Shown piece after piece: positions 1 to 6,463 of a DNA stretch of 13,858 bases; position 1 is the stretch's first letter; each line of letters begins with the position of its first letter. This DNA is from an uncultured Eubacterium sp. (GTDB taxonomy: Bacteria > Bacillota > Clostridia > Lachnospirales > Lachnospiraceae), in contig CALGGT010000102.1 in the NCBI GenBank assembly GCA_937915825.1, positions 1 to 13,858 on the forward strand. The letters are read 5' to 3'. The position numbers and the translations under genes were made by a program. Below the pieces are notes generated by a model that was not told where the DNA came from, searched no databases, and saw only the letters and a program-made list of their open reading frames with translations.

Positions 1-824
1 TCCACCGTCCGGTTCGGCTTTAAATCCAGATCCAGGGTGATCGATTTCCGATCCCATAGCTTTCTGGATATCCGACCGGAAACGGATAAGATCACAGGTC
101 CGGAAACTCCCTCATGGGTAAAGAGCATCTCTCCGAAATTTTGATACAAGGGCTTTTTCTTTCCCTCTTCCCATACGGTCACTTCAATATTTTTCAAAGA
201 TAGCCCGGGCATTTCTTTCCCATCTGGCTCCTCTACCTTTAAAGCCGTTAACGCCGGAAGAGGGTGGATCACCTTATGCCCGAGAGCTTTGGCAAAAGAA
301 TACCCATCTCCCGTGGATCCGCAGGAAGGATAAGATTTCCCTCCGGTTGCTACCACAACCTTATCCCCGTAATAGGTTTGACCGTTTGTTTCCACCCCTT
401 TTACCGTTCCATTCGTTTCTAATATTTTCATCACTTTCTCATGATAGAGAAAGGTAACGCCAACGTTCCCACAGGCCCTTACCAACGCTTTGGTCACATC
501 CGAGGCATGGTCCGAAATCGGAAAATAGCGTTCTCCCCGCTCTTTTTTGGACTTCATTCCCAGTTCTTCAAAGAGCGCCACCGTATCCTTCCCGGAAAAG
601 GCAGAAACCGAACTGTATAAAAACTTTGGATTGGACAACACGCCCTCGTAGAACGCCGGAGGTTCTACGCCAGTAGTAAAATTACAACGTCCTTTCCCTG
701 TGATATAGATTTTCTTTCCGGCCTTTTCATTCTGTTCCAACACCGTCACACGATGTCCCATTTTTCCTGCCTGGTAGGCAGTCATTAAGCCGGCCGCACC
801 GGCGCCGATCACGATCACATCCAT
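1..824 (-). CDS. BaiN/HI0933-like NAD(P)/FAD-dependent flavoprotein, C-terminal part beyond window
   Basis: The protein begins MDVIVIGAGAAGLMTA, a dinucleotide-binding Rossmann motif (GAGAAG) at residues 7-12. It continues with an acidic end of the second strand (VLEQN) and the family signature GKGRCNFTTG near residue 40. A second glycine-rich stretch (VVVATGGKSYPSCGSTGDGY) lies around residue 170. These mark the HI0933/YhiN/BaiN family of soluble flavoproteins, usually about 400 residues. Only about 274 codons are visible, because the gene continues past base 1. Some members reduce bile-acid intermediates (BaiN), but most have no known substrate, so no specific reaction is claimed. The ATG lies 3 nt after the TAA of the lipoprotein gene, with a GAGG-type Shine-Dalgarno inside the end of that gene, so it is the last visible gene of the folD operon and probably translationally coupled. 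Confidence 0.85.
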   Translation of the reverse strand, partial: MDVIVIGAGAAGLMTAYQAGKMGHRVTVLEQNEKAGKKIYITGKGRCNFTTGVEPPAFYEGVLSNPKFLYSSVSAFSGKDTVALFEELGMKSKKERGERYFPISDHASDVTKALVRACGNVGVTFLYHEKVMKILETNGTVKGVETNGQTYYGDKVVVATGGKSYPSCGSTGDGYSFAKALGHKVIHPLPALTALKVEEPDGKEMPGLSLKNIEVTVWEEGKKKPLYQNFGEMLFTHEGVSGPVILSVSGRISRKLWDRKSITLDLDLKPNRTV

Positions 825-827
825 TTC

Positions 828-1388
828 TTACCTCGAACTGTATACTTCATCCTCGGCAAATTCATAATTATCCGAGGAATAATTTCCTGATTTCGTTCGA
901 AATCCCACGCCATTTACATAATCCAGATTATCCAGAATGCTATTGGCAAAACAATCTAAAACCAGGGATTCAAACTCCGCCGAACACCCTTCCACCGGAA
1001 CTCCATTGTCCCCAAAGATGATAAACATCGTATTATTCTCAATGGTATAAGAACTAACATCGATCTCCACATTCAAGTTGTTCACAATATCATCCAATAA
1101 GATCTCCGGCGTCACGCGCAACGTGTTTAATTTCACCTGGATCGGCACCAGATTTTCCCCTTTTTCATCTACGGTATAAAGGGAAATGGTCCGCACCTTG
1201 ATCTGGGAAGGTGTGGCGGTCTCTTTGATCTTTTTTAAATCGTTATGATACTCCGTTCGATCTTGCTGGGTGATCTCCATATCTTCATCGTTTTTCTGAC
1301 CATCCAACAAAGAGCAGCCCGGTAAAGAACATAAAAACAAAAACAATGATAAGATAAAAACGCCCCTGCGAATCATCCGTCCTTTCAT
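828..1388 (-). CDS. Small secreted lipoprotein, GerMN-like (function unknown)
   Basis: The protein is 186 residues. It has a lipoprotein signal peptide: basic residues in the first eight positions (K2, R4, R7, R8), a hydrophobic core (FILSLFLFLC) and a lipobox L-P-G-C with the acylated cysteine at about residue 25. An acidic linker follows, then a mixed alpha/beta domain of about 120 residues (from IKVRTISLYTV to NLDYVNGVGFRTKSG). The layout resembles GerMN-type domains of Gram-positive lipoproteins linked to sporulation and cell envelope, but the match is weak and the function is unassigned. I chose the ATG at 1388 because AGGAG lies 9 nt upstream. A TTG at 1397, overlapping the previous stop, has the Shine-Dalgarno directly against it and is less likely. 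The protein probably sits on the outer face of the membrane after Lgt-dependent lipidation; an Lgt is encoded in this window. It lies between pgsA-pncC and the flavoprotein gene. Confidence 0.7.
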   Translation of the reverse strand: MKGRMIRRGVFILSLFLFLCSLPGCSLLDGQKNDEDMEITQQDRTEYHNDLKKIKETATPSQIKVRTISLYTVDEKGENLVPIQVKLNTLRVTPEILLDDIVNNLNVEIDVSSYTIENNTMFIIFGDNGVPVEGCSAEFESLVLDCFANSILDNLDYVNGVGFRTKSGNYSSDNYEFAEDEVYSSR

Positions 1389-1393
1389 GCTTC

Positions 1394-2485
1394 TCAACTC
1401 CTGGAATTCATTAGTGTTTCATTGGCCAAAACCAACGCCTTCTGAACCGTTTGAGAGCGCACCTCCATGCGATCTCCTTGAAAATGACATTCTTTTGCAA
1501 ACACGTCCCCCAGATAATAAATCCCAATGTAAACCAATCCCACCGGCTTTTCCCTGGTTCCACCCTCCGGACCGGCAATGCCCGTGGTACTAATGGCAAG
1601 ATCCGCCTCGGCCCTTTGTGCCGCCCCTTTAGCCATTTCCATGGCACATTCCCGGCTCACGGCGCCGAAACGCTCTAAGGTATCCGATGATACGCCTAAT
1701 TCCTTCTCCTTCGCTTCATTGGCATAGGTGATAAAACCCTTTTTCAGCACAGCGGATGCCCCGCTGATATTCACTAAGGAAGCGCATAAGAGTCCGCCGG
1801 TGCAAGACTCCGCTGTCGTTATGGTAGCATGCTTCTTTGTCAAAGTTTTGACAAGAGCTTCCTCCGTTATGAAGTTCTCTTTCGTTGCAGCATGTTCGTT
1901 CGTTATAGCGTTTTGGTCCGTTATAGCGTTTTGGTTCTTCTTTAAGGCTTCTTCTTCCTGAAACACCTCTTTGTTATCCCAAATATAGATCACCAACGAG
2001 ATCAATGTAAGAAGAACGGACACGATCATAAACCCCCATAAAATCCCCTGATATACCGGATGACTGACAGGCAGGAACATCCACAGGATCATAACCATTT
2101 GGACAAAGGTTTTCACCTTCCCCCACAGATTGGCCGCGATCACTTTCCCCTGTTCGGCTGCCAACAATCGGATCCCGCTGATGATAAACTCCCTGGCGAT
2201 CAGGATTAAGGCAACCCAGGCCGGCATTTTCCCGGTTCCAACAAAACAGATCATCGCCGAACAAACCAATAATTTATCCGCCAGGGGATCCGTAAATTTC
2301 CCAAAGTTGGTAATTAAGTTATATTTTCTTGCTAAAAATCCATCAAAGAAATCCGTAACCGACGCAATGGCAAAAACAATAAGCCCCCCATATTCCCCGC
2401 AGGGGATTCCCGGAACCAATAAAAACATCACCATAACCGGTACCAGAATGATTCGAAACATCGTAAGACGATTGGGTAAATTCAT
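1394..2485 (-). CDS. pgsA: PgsA-PncC fusion: phosphatidylglycerophosphate synthase joined to CinA C-terminal (NMN amidase) domain
   Basis: Residues 1-170 are a CDP-alcohol phosphatidyltransferase with several membrane helices. The full catalytic signature DxxDGxxARx8Gx3Dx3D is present (D45, D48, G49, A52, R53, G62, D66, D70). This matches PgsA, which makes phosphatidylglycerophosphate from CDP-diacylglycerol and glycerol-3-phosphate. Residues 208-363 are a CinA C-terminal/PncC domain with TAESCTGG (predicted catalytic S227), a TYANEAK motif (Y254, K259) and TGIAGPEGGT. PncC deamidates nicotinamide mononucleotide in NAD salvage. The two are normally separate proteins; here one uninterrupted frame joins them through a polar linker (about 183-207) of four degenerate hexapeptides. 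The ATG has GGAG 8-9 nt upstream and lies 1 nt after the rimO stop. An internal non-ATG start for the PncC half cannot be excluded. Both domains look intact, so a bifunctional membrane-anchored protein is inferred. Confidence 0.9.
   Translation of the reverse strand: MNLPNRLTMFRIILVPVMVMFLLVPGIPCGEYGGLIVFAIASVTDFFDGFLARKYNLITNFGKFTDPLADKLLVCSAMICFVGTGKMPAWVALILIAREFIISGIRLLAAEQGKVIAANLWGKVKTFVQMVMILWMFLPVSHPVYQGILWGFMIVSVLLTLISLVIYIWDNKEVFQEEEALKKNQNAITDQNAITNEHAATKENFITEEALVKTLTKKHATITTAESCTGGLLCASLVNISGASAVLKKGFITYANEAKEKELGVSSDTLERFGAVSRECAMEMAKGAAQRAEADLAISTTGIAGPEGGTREKPVGLVYIGIYYLGDVFAKECHFQGDRMEVRSQTVQKALVLANETLMNSRS
1865..1936 (-). repeat. Four 18-nt tandem repeats in the PgsA-PncC linker
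   Basis: Four 18-nt units begin with CGTT (plus strand) at 1865, 1883, 1901 and 1919. The last two share 17 identical bases (CGTTATAGCGTTTTGGT) and the outer two are degenerate. On the coding strand they encode NQNAIT, DQNAIT, NEHAAT and KENFIT. The unit length is a multiple of three, so copy-number change would keep the PgsA-PncC fusion in frame. Confidence 0.9.
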
Positions 2486-2486
2486 A

Positions 2487-3809
2487 TCAAACTCTCCTTC
2501 CCATCCAGTCGTATTCCGTGGCCTTCTCCACTTCTACATGAACCAGATCTCCACTGATCAGTCCCGGATCTGCTTTGAAGAATACATTTCCATCCACATC
2601 CGGGGCGTCCATGTAACTACGACCTACGTAAATCTCATCCGAAGGGAGATACCCTTCTACCAGAACCGGATAGATCTTGCCAATCCGTGTTTGATTCTTT
2701 TTCCCCAATAACTCTTTCTCCGCTTCCATTAAGCCGTTGGCTCTTCGAATTTTTATCTCTTCTTCAACCTGATCCGGCATCCGGGCAGCTTTCGTTCCTT
2801 CTTCCGGTGAATAGGGGAACACCCCCAGCCGATCAAAGGAAATGTCCTGAATAAAGGCCCGACATTCCTCATAATCTTCTTCCTGTTCCCCCGGAAAACC
2901 GCTGATCAACGTAGTTCTTAATGCAACATCCGGCAGATAGGACCGGATCATGGCGATCTTATCCACCAGTTCCTTTTTATCCGTTTTTCGTCCCATGGCT
3001 TTTAAGATCCGGTCATTGCAATGTTGAATGGGAAGATCCAAATAGTTGCAGACTTTTGGTTCATCTGCCATAACCTGCACCAATTCTTCCGTAATTTCTT
3101 CCGGATAACAATACATCAGGCGGATCCAGGAAAGCTCTTTCATCTCACATAACCGTTTGATCAATTCCGGCAGCATCTTCTTTCCGTAAAGATCTTTTCC
3201 ATACAGTGTGGTCTCCTGGGCTACCAGGATCAACTCTTTCACTCCGTCCTGAACCAGGATCCTGCTTTCTTCCAGCAAGTCCTCCATCTCCGTACTACGA
3301 TACCTCCCCCGCATGGAAGGAATGGCGCAATAGGTACAATTCTTATTGCATCCCTCACTGATCTTCAGGTAGGAAAAATACGGAACGCCGGATCTTACAC
3401 GTCGGATCATATGTTTGGGTAAATAGGATAAATTCCCGATTTTTACGTCTTTTTGACTTTTGAGAGCATGATCCACCACATCTCCGATCTTATCGTACTC
3501 CGATGTACCGATGATCCCGTCTACCGAGGGGAATTCCTCCTGGATCTCCTCCGAATAACGTTCCGCCAGACATCCAGTTACGATCAATGCCTTACAACCC
3601 CCGTTTTTACGGTAATCTTCCATTTCGATGATGGTCTCAATGCTTTCTTTTTTTGCATCCAAAATGAAGGCACAGGTGTTAATGACGATCACATCGGCCA
3701 CCTCTGCCTCATTGGTAATCTGAAATCCGCGATCTGCCAAAACACCCAGCATTTTCTCGGAGTCTACCAGATTTTTATCACATCCTAAGGATACAAAAAA
3801 GATTTTCAT
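2487..3809 (-). CDS. rimO: RimO, ribosomal protein S12 methylthiotransferase
   Basis: The 440-residue protein starts MKIFFVSLGCDKN, typical of RimO rather than MiaB. The N-terminal MTTase domain has the three cysteines that bind an auxiliary [4Fe-4S] cluster (C10, C46 in NTCAF, C80 in TGC). The radical SAM motif CNKNCTYC (C154, C158, C161) binds the catalytic cluster. Later landmarks are LPIQHCNDRILKAMGR and LRTTLISGFPGE, followed by a C-terminal TRAM-like RNA-binding domain. RimO methylthiolates an aspartate of ribosomal protein S12 using SAM and sulfur. A TTG start at 3833 would add eight residues, but it lacks a Shine-Dalgarno and would overlap folD. The ATG at 3809 lies just after the folD TAA (3811-3813) with a rather distant GGAGG 15 nt upstream, suggesting reliance on translational coupling. 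The length equals the usual family length. Confidence 0.95.
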   Translation of the reverse strand: MKIFFVSLGCDKNLVDSEKMLGVLADRGFQITNEAEVADVIVINTCAFILDAKKESIETIIEMEDYRKNGGCKALIVTGCLAERYSEEIQEEFPSVDGIIGTSEYDKIGDVVDHALKSQKDVKIGNLSYLPKHMIRRVRSGVPYFSYLKISEGCNKNCTYCAIPSMRGRYRSTEMEDLLEESRILVQDGVKELILVAQETTLYGKDLYGKKMLPELIKRLCEMKELSWIRLMYCYPEEITEELVQVMADEPKVCNYLDLPIQHCNDRILKAMGRKTDKKELVDKIAMIRSYLPDVALRTTLISGFPGEQEEDYEECRAFIQDISFDRLGVFPYSPEEGTKAARMPDQVEEEIKIRRANGLMEAEKELLGKKNQTRIGKIYPVLVEGYLPSDEIYVGRSYMDAPDVDGNVFFKADPGLISGDLVHVEVEKATEYDWMGRRV

Positions 3810-3810
3810 G

Positions 3811-4653
3811 TTACTTTTCTTTTGCCTCCACAACGTTTTTCATTAACATGGCAATGGTCATCGGACCAACCCCACCGGGAACCGGTGTGATCGCGGAGGC
3901 AATCGGCTCTACCTGGTCATAATCCACATCTCCGCATAATTTCTGATCTTCCATGCGGTGAATTCCTACATCGATCACAACCGCACCTTCCTTCACATAG
4001 TCTGCGGTTACCATCTTCGGTTGTCCCAGCGCCACAATTAAGATATCCGCGCTTTTGGCGATTTTCTTAAGATTCTTTGTATGAGAATGGCAAATCGTAA
4101 CCGTGGCATTCTCCCGCAGCATCAGCATTCCCATCGGTTTTCCCACAATGTTGCTGCGACCGAGAATGACACAATTTGCCCCGTCCATGGGAACTTTGGA
4201 TCGTTTCAAGAGTTCAATGATTCCAGCCGGCGTACAGGATACAAATCCCTTACGTCCAATGCTTAAATTCCCTACACTTTCCGGATGAAATCCGTCCACG
4301 TCTTTTTTCGGAGAAATGGTTTGAATGACCAGATCCTCGTTCATATGGGAAGGAAGAGGCAATTGAACCAGAATTCCATCTACATCTTCCCTTTGATTTA
4401 ATTTTTCAATTAATTGCAATAACTCCTCCTGAGTGGTTGCTCCCGGAAGTTCATAGGATAACGAACGGATTCCAATGTATTCACACGCCTTTTTCTTGTT
4501 GTTCACATAAACACGGGATGCAGGGTCATTCCCCACAATCACCACCGCCAAAGCCGGCTGAATGCCATACTTTTCCTTGAGCTGTTCCGTCTCGATTCGT
4601 ACCTGTTCTTTGACATTTGCAGAAATCTGCTTTCCGTCAATCAAATTCGCCAT
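3811..4653 (-). CDS. folD: FolD, methylenetetrahydrofolate dehydrogenase/cyclohydrolase
   Basis: The 280-residue protein has all FolD landmarks. These include the substrate-site segment YVNNKKKACEYIGI with the conserved tyrosine and lysine near residues 49-54, DGILVQLPLP near 95, the Rossmann NADP-binding segment VILGRSNIVGKPMGMLM, and the C-terminal signature TPVPGGVGPMT. It is a bifunctional cytosolic enzyme that oxidises 5,10-methylene-THF to 5,10-methenyl-THF and hydrolyses it to 10-formyl-THF, feeding purine and formyl-methionine synthesis. The ATG has a perfect AGGAGG (4663-4668) 9 nt upstream and is the first gene after the promoter at 4688-4716. It heads the folD-rimO-pgsA/pncC-lipoprotein-flavoprotein operon. 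Nothing unusual is seen in the protein. Confidence 0.97.
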   Translation of the reverse strand: MANLIDGKQISANVKEQVRIETEQLKEKYGIQPALAVVIVGNDPASRVYVNNKKKACEYIGIRSLSYELPGATTQEELLQLIEKLNQREDVDGILVQLPLPSHMNEDLVIQTISPKKDVDGFHPESVGNLSIGRKGFVSCTPAGIIELLKRSKVPMDGANCVILGRSNIVGKPMGMLMLRENATVTICHSHTKNLKKIAKSADILIVALGQPKMVTADYVKEGAVVIDVGIHRMEDQKLCGDVDYDQVEPIASAITPVPGGVGPMTIAMLMKNVVEAKEK

Positions 4654-4687
4654 AAATAAAAACCTCCTGTAGTTATTGGGTAATTAT

Positions 4688-4716
4688 AGTATACCATAAA
4701 TTTCCCAATGTTGCAA
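4688..4716 (-). promoter_or_regulatory. Sigma-A-type promoter of the folD operon within an inverted repeat
   Basis: On the minus strand, TTGCAA (-35, 4711-4716) is followed after 17 nt by TATACT (-10, 4688-4693). The start of folD lies 35 nt further on, with AGGAGG between. The -10 region is flanked by ATTGGG (4675-4680) and CCCAAT (4704-4709), and similarity continues inward (ATTGGGTAATT against ATTGGGAAATT on the opposite strand). This could be an operator or an mRNA-leader structure; the regulator is unknown. Confidence 0.7.
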
Positions 4717-4730
4717 GAGGTTTTCCGAAA

Positions 4731-5198
4731 TTATGAATTCAATTTTTTCTCATACTCTTTGTAAACTCTCATATTCTCCTCTTTGCGGAGAGATTTTCTC
4801 ATATCTTCATCAAGGATATAATCATAACAGTCAGTCGGTTCGTCAAGCTGTTCCATTCTTTCGGCATCTTCCTTGCGACTCTGACGGAATTTCGTCACCG
4901 TTTCGGTCATCACGGGAGTGAAAAATAACATGGTACTCATCAGGGCAATTACTCCCCCGCAAAGCATGAGCGGAATATTCCCGACCGCTTCCCTGCTGTA
5001 ATCGGTTTCCACCTGTAATTCGACAATATCCGTTTCCACACCAGCATTCAATTCTGCTTCATATTTCTGCATTCCCTCACTGATGGGACGGCTCATTTTT
5101 TGCTGTACTCCCGAAATGGAACATCCCATCATAGCAATTCCTACCACCGCAAAAATCATGCCGATAATCTGTACAAAGGAAAATTTTACTTTACTCAT
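4731..5198 (-). CDS. Small membrane protein with two transmembrane segments, unknown function
   Basis: The 155-residue protein starts MSKVKFSFVQ. It has a hydrophobic segment at about residues 8-29 (VQIIGMIFAVVGIAMMGCSI), a polar acidic stretch at 40-70, and a second hydrophobic segment at about 74-97 (IPLMLCGGVIALMSTMLFFT). A long charged tail follows, rich in K, E and R (RQSRKEDAERMEQLDE, MRKSLRKEENMRVYKEYEKK), probably helical and cytosolic. The ATG at 5198 has a perfect AGGAGG 8 nt upstream; an upstream TTG at 5219 has none. An MMGC tetrapeptide at the end of the first hydrophobic segment is a poor lipobox, so I favour a membrane protein over a lipoprotein. I do not recognise the family. 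The gene stands alone between the folD promoter and a noncoding stretch, with no obvious terminator before folD, so read-through into the folD operon is possible. Confidence 0.7.
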   Translation of the reverse strand: MSKVKFSFVQIIGMIFAVVGIAMMGCSISGVQQKMSRPISEGMQKYEAELNAGVETDIVELQVETDYSREAVGNIPLMLCGGVIALMSTMLFFTPVMTETVTKFRQSRKEDAERMEQLDEPTDCYDYILDEDMRKSLRKEENMRVYKEYEKKLNS

Positions 5199-5408
5199 GA
5201 CACATACCTCCTGTATCAAATGTGAACTTTGTTCTTATTTCGTTAATAAAATATTAACATTTGATTGTGACAGTCTTGTGAAAATGTGTTGAAAATAAGA
5301 AAAAAGTATGAACAAATTGTTAATATCCAGTTCAAATTATACGTATTGTATATAAAATGTTATACAGTTTCGATAAAACGTTTTCAGTTTATACAGTTTG
5401 TTGTTATC

Positions 5409-5433
5409 AGGGCAAAAATAAAAGCCCTGCAAA
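5409..5433. repeat. 25-nt direct repeat, copy 1 (terminator half, vapC side)
   Basis: This 25-nt stretch is identical to 6156-6180, 747 nt away. It contains AGGGC-10 nt-GCCCT, itself a 5-bp inverted repeat that could compete with the terminator stem. A second shared block, TTGCAAGGCTTT, follows in both copies (5435-5446 and 6191-6202). The two copies bracket vapBC. Confidence 0.9.
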
Positions 5434-5447
5434 ATTGCAAGGCTTTT
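5414..5447 (-). terminator. Rho-independent terminator after vapC
   Basis: Read on the minus strand, AAAAGCCTTGC and GCAGGGCTTTT pair as an 11-bp stem including one T-G wobble around AATTTT, followed by a T-rich tract (TATTTTT). It begins 6 nt after the vapC stop. On the plus strand the wobble becomes a C/A mismatch, so it is best read as a leftward terminator. The same terminator half is repeated at 6156-6180. Confidence 0.8.
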
Positions 5448-5453
5448 CCACAA

Positions 5454-5855
5454 TCATACCCAATTTTCTAAGTCAAGATTTGGAACTCTTTCAAATTCTC
5501 TGGTGTTATTGGTAACTAATGTCAATCCATTCACTTTTGCATGAGCCGCAATCAACATATCCATTGTTCCGATTGGTGTCCCCTTTTTTTGCAGATAAGC
5601 ACAAATTTTTCCGTATTCAATCGCTGCACTATCATCAAAATAAAGAATTGTGACCCCTGCCAAAAATTGTAACAAGGCAAGCTGATTTTTTTCAGGGTAA
5701 TCACTTTTTTGCACACCGTGTTCCAATTCTGCCAACGTGATGGAAGAAATATATACTTCCCTTTGGTTTTGAATTTCTTCATTAAATTTTTCGGAAGCAC
5801 TTTCATACTTTCGTTTCATAAGATAGATACAGATATTTGTATCAAGCATTTTCAT
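5454..5855 (-). CDS. vapC: VapC-family toxin, PIN-domain ribonuclease
   Basis: This is a 133-residue PIN domain. The predicted metal-binding acidic residues are D5 in MLDTNICIYL, E43 in ITLAELEHGV and D99 in IGTMDMLIAAHA, with the closing TNNTREFERVPNL motif (N116/N117) near the C-terminus. VapC toxins are Mg-dependent endoribonucleases that cut tRNA or rRNA and arrest growth. The ATG overlaps the stop of vapB by ATGA (5852-5855), the classic coupled antitoxin-toxin arrangement. Length and motifs are complete, so the toxin appears functional. It is followed at once by a terminator, so vapBC is a self-contained two-gene operon. The cellular target cannot be told from sequence. Confidence 0.93.
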   Translation of the reverse strand: MKMLDTNICIYLMKRKYESASEKFNEEIQNQREVYISSITLAELEHGVQKSDYPEKNQLALLQFLAGVTILYFDDSAAIEYGKICAYLQKKGTPIGTMDMLIAAHAKVNGLTLVTNNTREFERVPNLDLENWV

Positions 5856-6082
5856 AAACTTTCCCTTTCTGACGGAATTTCCTCCGCTCTGCCATCCTCA
5901 AAGAAATCATCTGTAAAACTGTCAATTCCATTCTGAACCGTTTCCCAAACTTTATCAACTGGGGTCAAAATCAACGAATTCCCCACTTTCTGAATGACAA
6001 CTTCATCAACGGAAAATCTGTACTTTTTGGGAAGTCTTACCGCCTGACTTCTGCCTGTTTCAAATACTTTTGCTTTTTCCAT
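5852..6082 (-). CDS. vapB: VapB-type antitoxin with AbrB/SpoVT-like DNA-binding domain
   Basis: The 76-residue protein starts MEKAKVFETGRSQAVRLPKKYRF, the swapped-hairpin AbrB/VapB DNA-binding pattern (F-x-x-GxSQAVRLPK). The C-terminal half is acidic (FTDDFFEDGRAEE) and should wrap the toxin active site. It neutralises VapC and, by analogy with other VapB proteins, represses its own promoter as a VapBC complex. The ATG is preceded by AGGGGGGTGAGCTT, an unusually G-rich Shine-Dalgarno region. The gene sits directly downstream of a near-consensus promoter with an overlapping inverted repeat, and overlaps vapC by 4 nt. Confidence 0.93.
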   Translation of the reverse strand: MEKAKVFETGRSQAVRLPKKYRFSVDEVVIQKVGNSLILTPVDKVWETVQNGIDSFTDDFFEDGRAEEIPSERESL

Positions 6083-6099
6083 AAGCTCACCCCCCTAAT

Positions 6100-6131
6100 T
6101 ATAGTATATACCATGCTATATATTTTGTCAA
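6100..6131 (-). promoter_or_regulatory. vapBC promoter with overlapping operator-like inverted repeat
   Basis: On the minus strand a perfect TTGACA (-35, 6126-6131) is spaced 17 nt from TATACT (-10, 6103-6108). An imperfect inverted repeat, TATAGTAT (6100-6107) and ATGCTATA (6113-6120), covers the -10 and is a reasonable VapB/VapBC operator. The promoter lies about 20 nt upstream of the vapB start codon. Confidence 0.85.
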
Positions 6132-6155
6132 GTCTTTTTTGAAAATAGTTTCACG

Positions 6156-6180
6156 AGGGCAAAAATAAAAGCCCTGCAAA
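6156..6180. repeat. 25-nt direct repeat, copy 2 (XRE-remnant side)
   Basis: Identical to 5409-5433 over all 25 bases. Here it forms the distal half and T-tract of the terminator that follows the XRE remnant, just upstream of the vapBC promoter. Confidence 0.9.
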
Positions 6181-6202
6181 TTTTCCGTTTTTGCAAGGCT
6201 TT
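6161..6202 (-). terminator. Rho-independent terminator after the XRE remnant
   Basis: Read leftward, AAAGCCTTGCAAA pairs with TTTGCAGGGCTTT (13 bp with one T-G wobble) around a 9-nt loop, followed by TTTTATTTTT. It starts at the TGA of the XRE remnant (6202-6204) and isolates vapBC from upstream transcription. Confidence 0.8.
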
Positions 6203-6360
6203 CAGATTCTTTTTTTGCGGTTCATTTCTTTCACATTGGTGCGACCAAGAATATAATCCGTCGAAACGTTGTAGAAATCGGCGAGGATTAAAAGGCATTC
6301 AATGGGGATAGTTCTCACACCACGTTCATAACGTGAATAAAACAGAGGATATGTCGGCAT
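6202..6360 (-). pseudogene. 3' remnant of an XRE-family transcriptional regulator
   Basis: The frame ending at the TGA 6202-6204 encodes YSRYERGVRTIPIECLLI, then LADFYNVSTDYILGRTN and a basic tail. This is the second half of a Cro/C1-type HTH domain (helices 4-5, usually YERGxRxIPxExLxxLADxYNVSxDYLLGR). The first helices and the DNA-recognition helix are absent. Upstream, the frame stays open only with unrelated residues (WGYSAVLRVASMPTYPLF) until a TAA at about 6423-6425. An ATG at 6360 with a GAGG-like element 9 nt upstream could give a 52-residue peptide, but it could not form a working HTH. I read it as a gene broken by deletion or insertion; the family assignment is firm, translation is doubtful. 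Confidence 0.75.
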
Positions 6361-6394
6361 AGATGCCACCCTCAAAACCGCAGAATAACCCCAC

Positions 6395-6422
6395 GGCTTT
6401 CCCTGACCGGAAAGCCTTTTTT
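6395..6422 (+). terminator. Orphan rho-independent terminator upstream of the M16 operon
   Basis: On the plus strand, GGCTTTCC (6395-6402) pairs perfectly with GGAAAGCC (6409-6416) around CTGACC and is followed by six Ts. No plus-strand gene precedes it within 1 kb. It lies before the promoter at 6464-6492, so it is not a leader attenuator of that promoter. It may be left over from a lost gene or shield the operon from read-through. Confidence 0.75.
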
Positions 6423-6463
6423 GTTACCCTGACTACCGTCACAGAGGAAAACAGAAAAAAGCC

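Larger units (their letters stand above)
5199..5453. other. AT-rich noncoding stretch with a small inverted repeat
   Basis: No gene is supported here. The stretch contains a perfect 7-bp inverted repeat GTTAATA-AAA-TATTAAC at 5242-5258, about 45 nt upstream of the membrane-protein start, which could be an operator. The 10-mer TATACAGTTT occurs twice, at 5361-5370 and 5390-5399, separated by an AAAACGTTTT palindrome. A leftward promoter for the membrane protein must lie here, but no convincing -35/-10 pair was found. The right end carries the vapC terminator. Confidence 0.4.

Noticed and set aside
1387..1678. Plus-strand frames opposite the PncC domain
   Set aside because: Antisense shadows of a gene with intact catalytic motifs; no ribosome binding sites.
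5242..5258. Rex-box-like GTTAA...TTAAC inverted repeat
   Set aside because: The spacing between the half-sites (7 nt) and the missing outer TT/AA pairs do not fit known Rex sites; kept only as a generic inverted repeat.
5286..5471. A 61-codon plus-strand frame through the noncoding stretch
   Set aside because: No ribosome binding site, composition follows AT-rich noncoding DNA, and it runs through the vapC terminator hairpin.
5409..6202. CRISPR-like repeats
   Set aside because: Only two copies 747 nt apart that enclose genes and form terminators; no spacer array.
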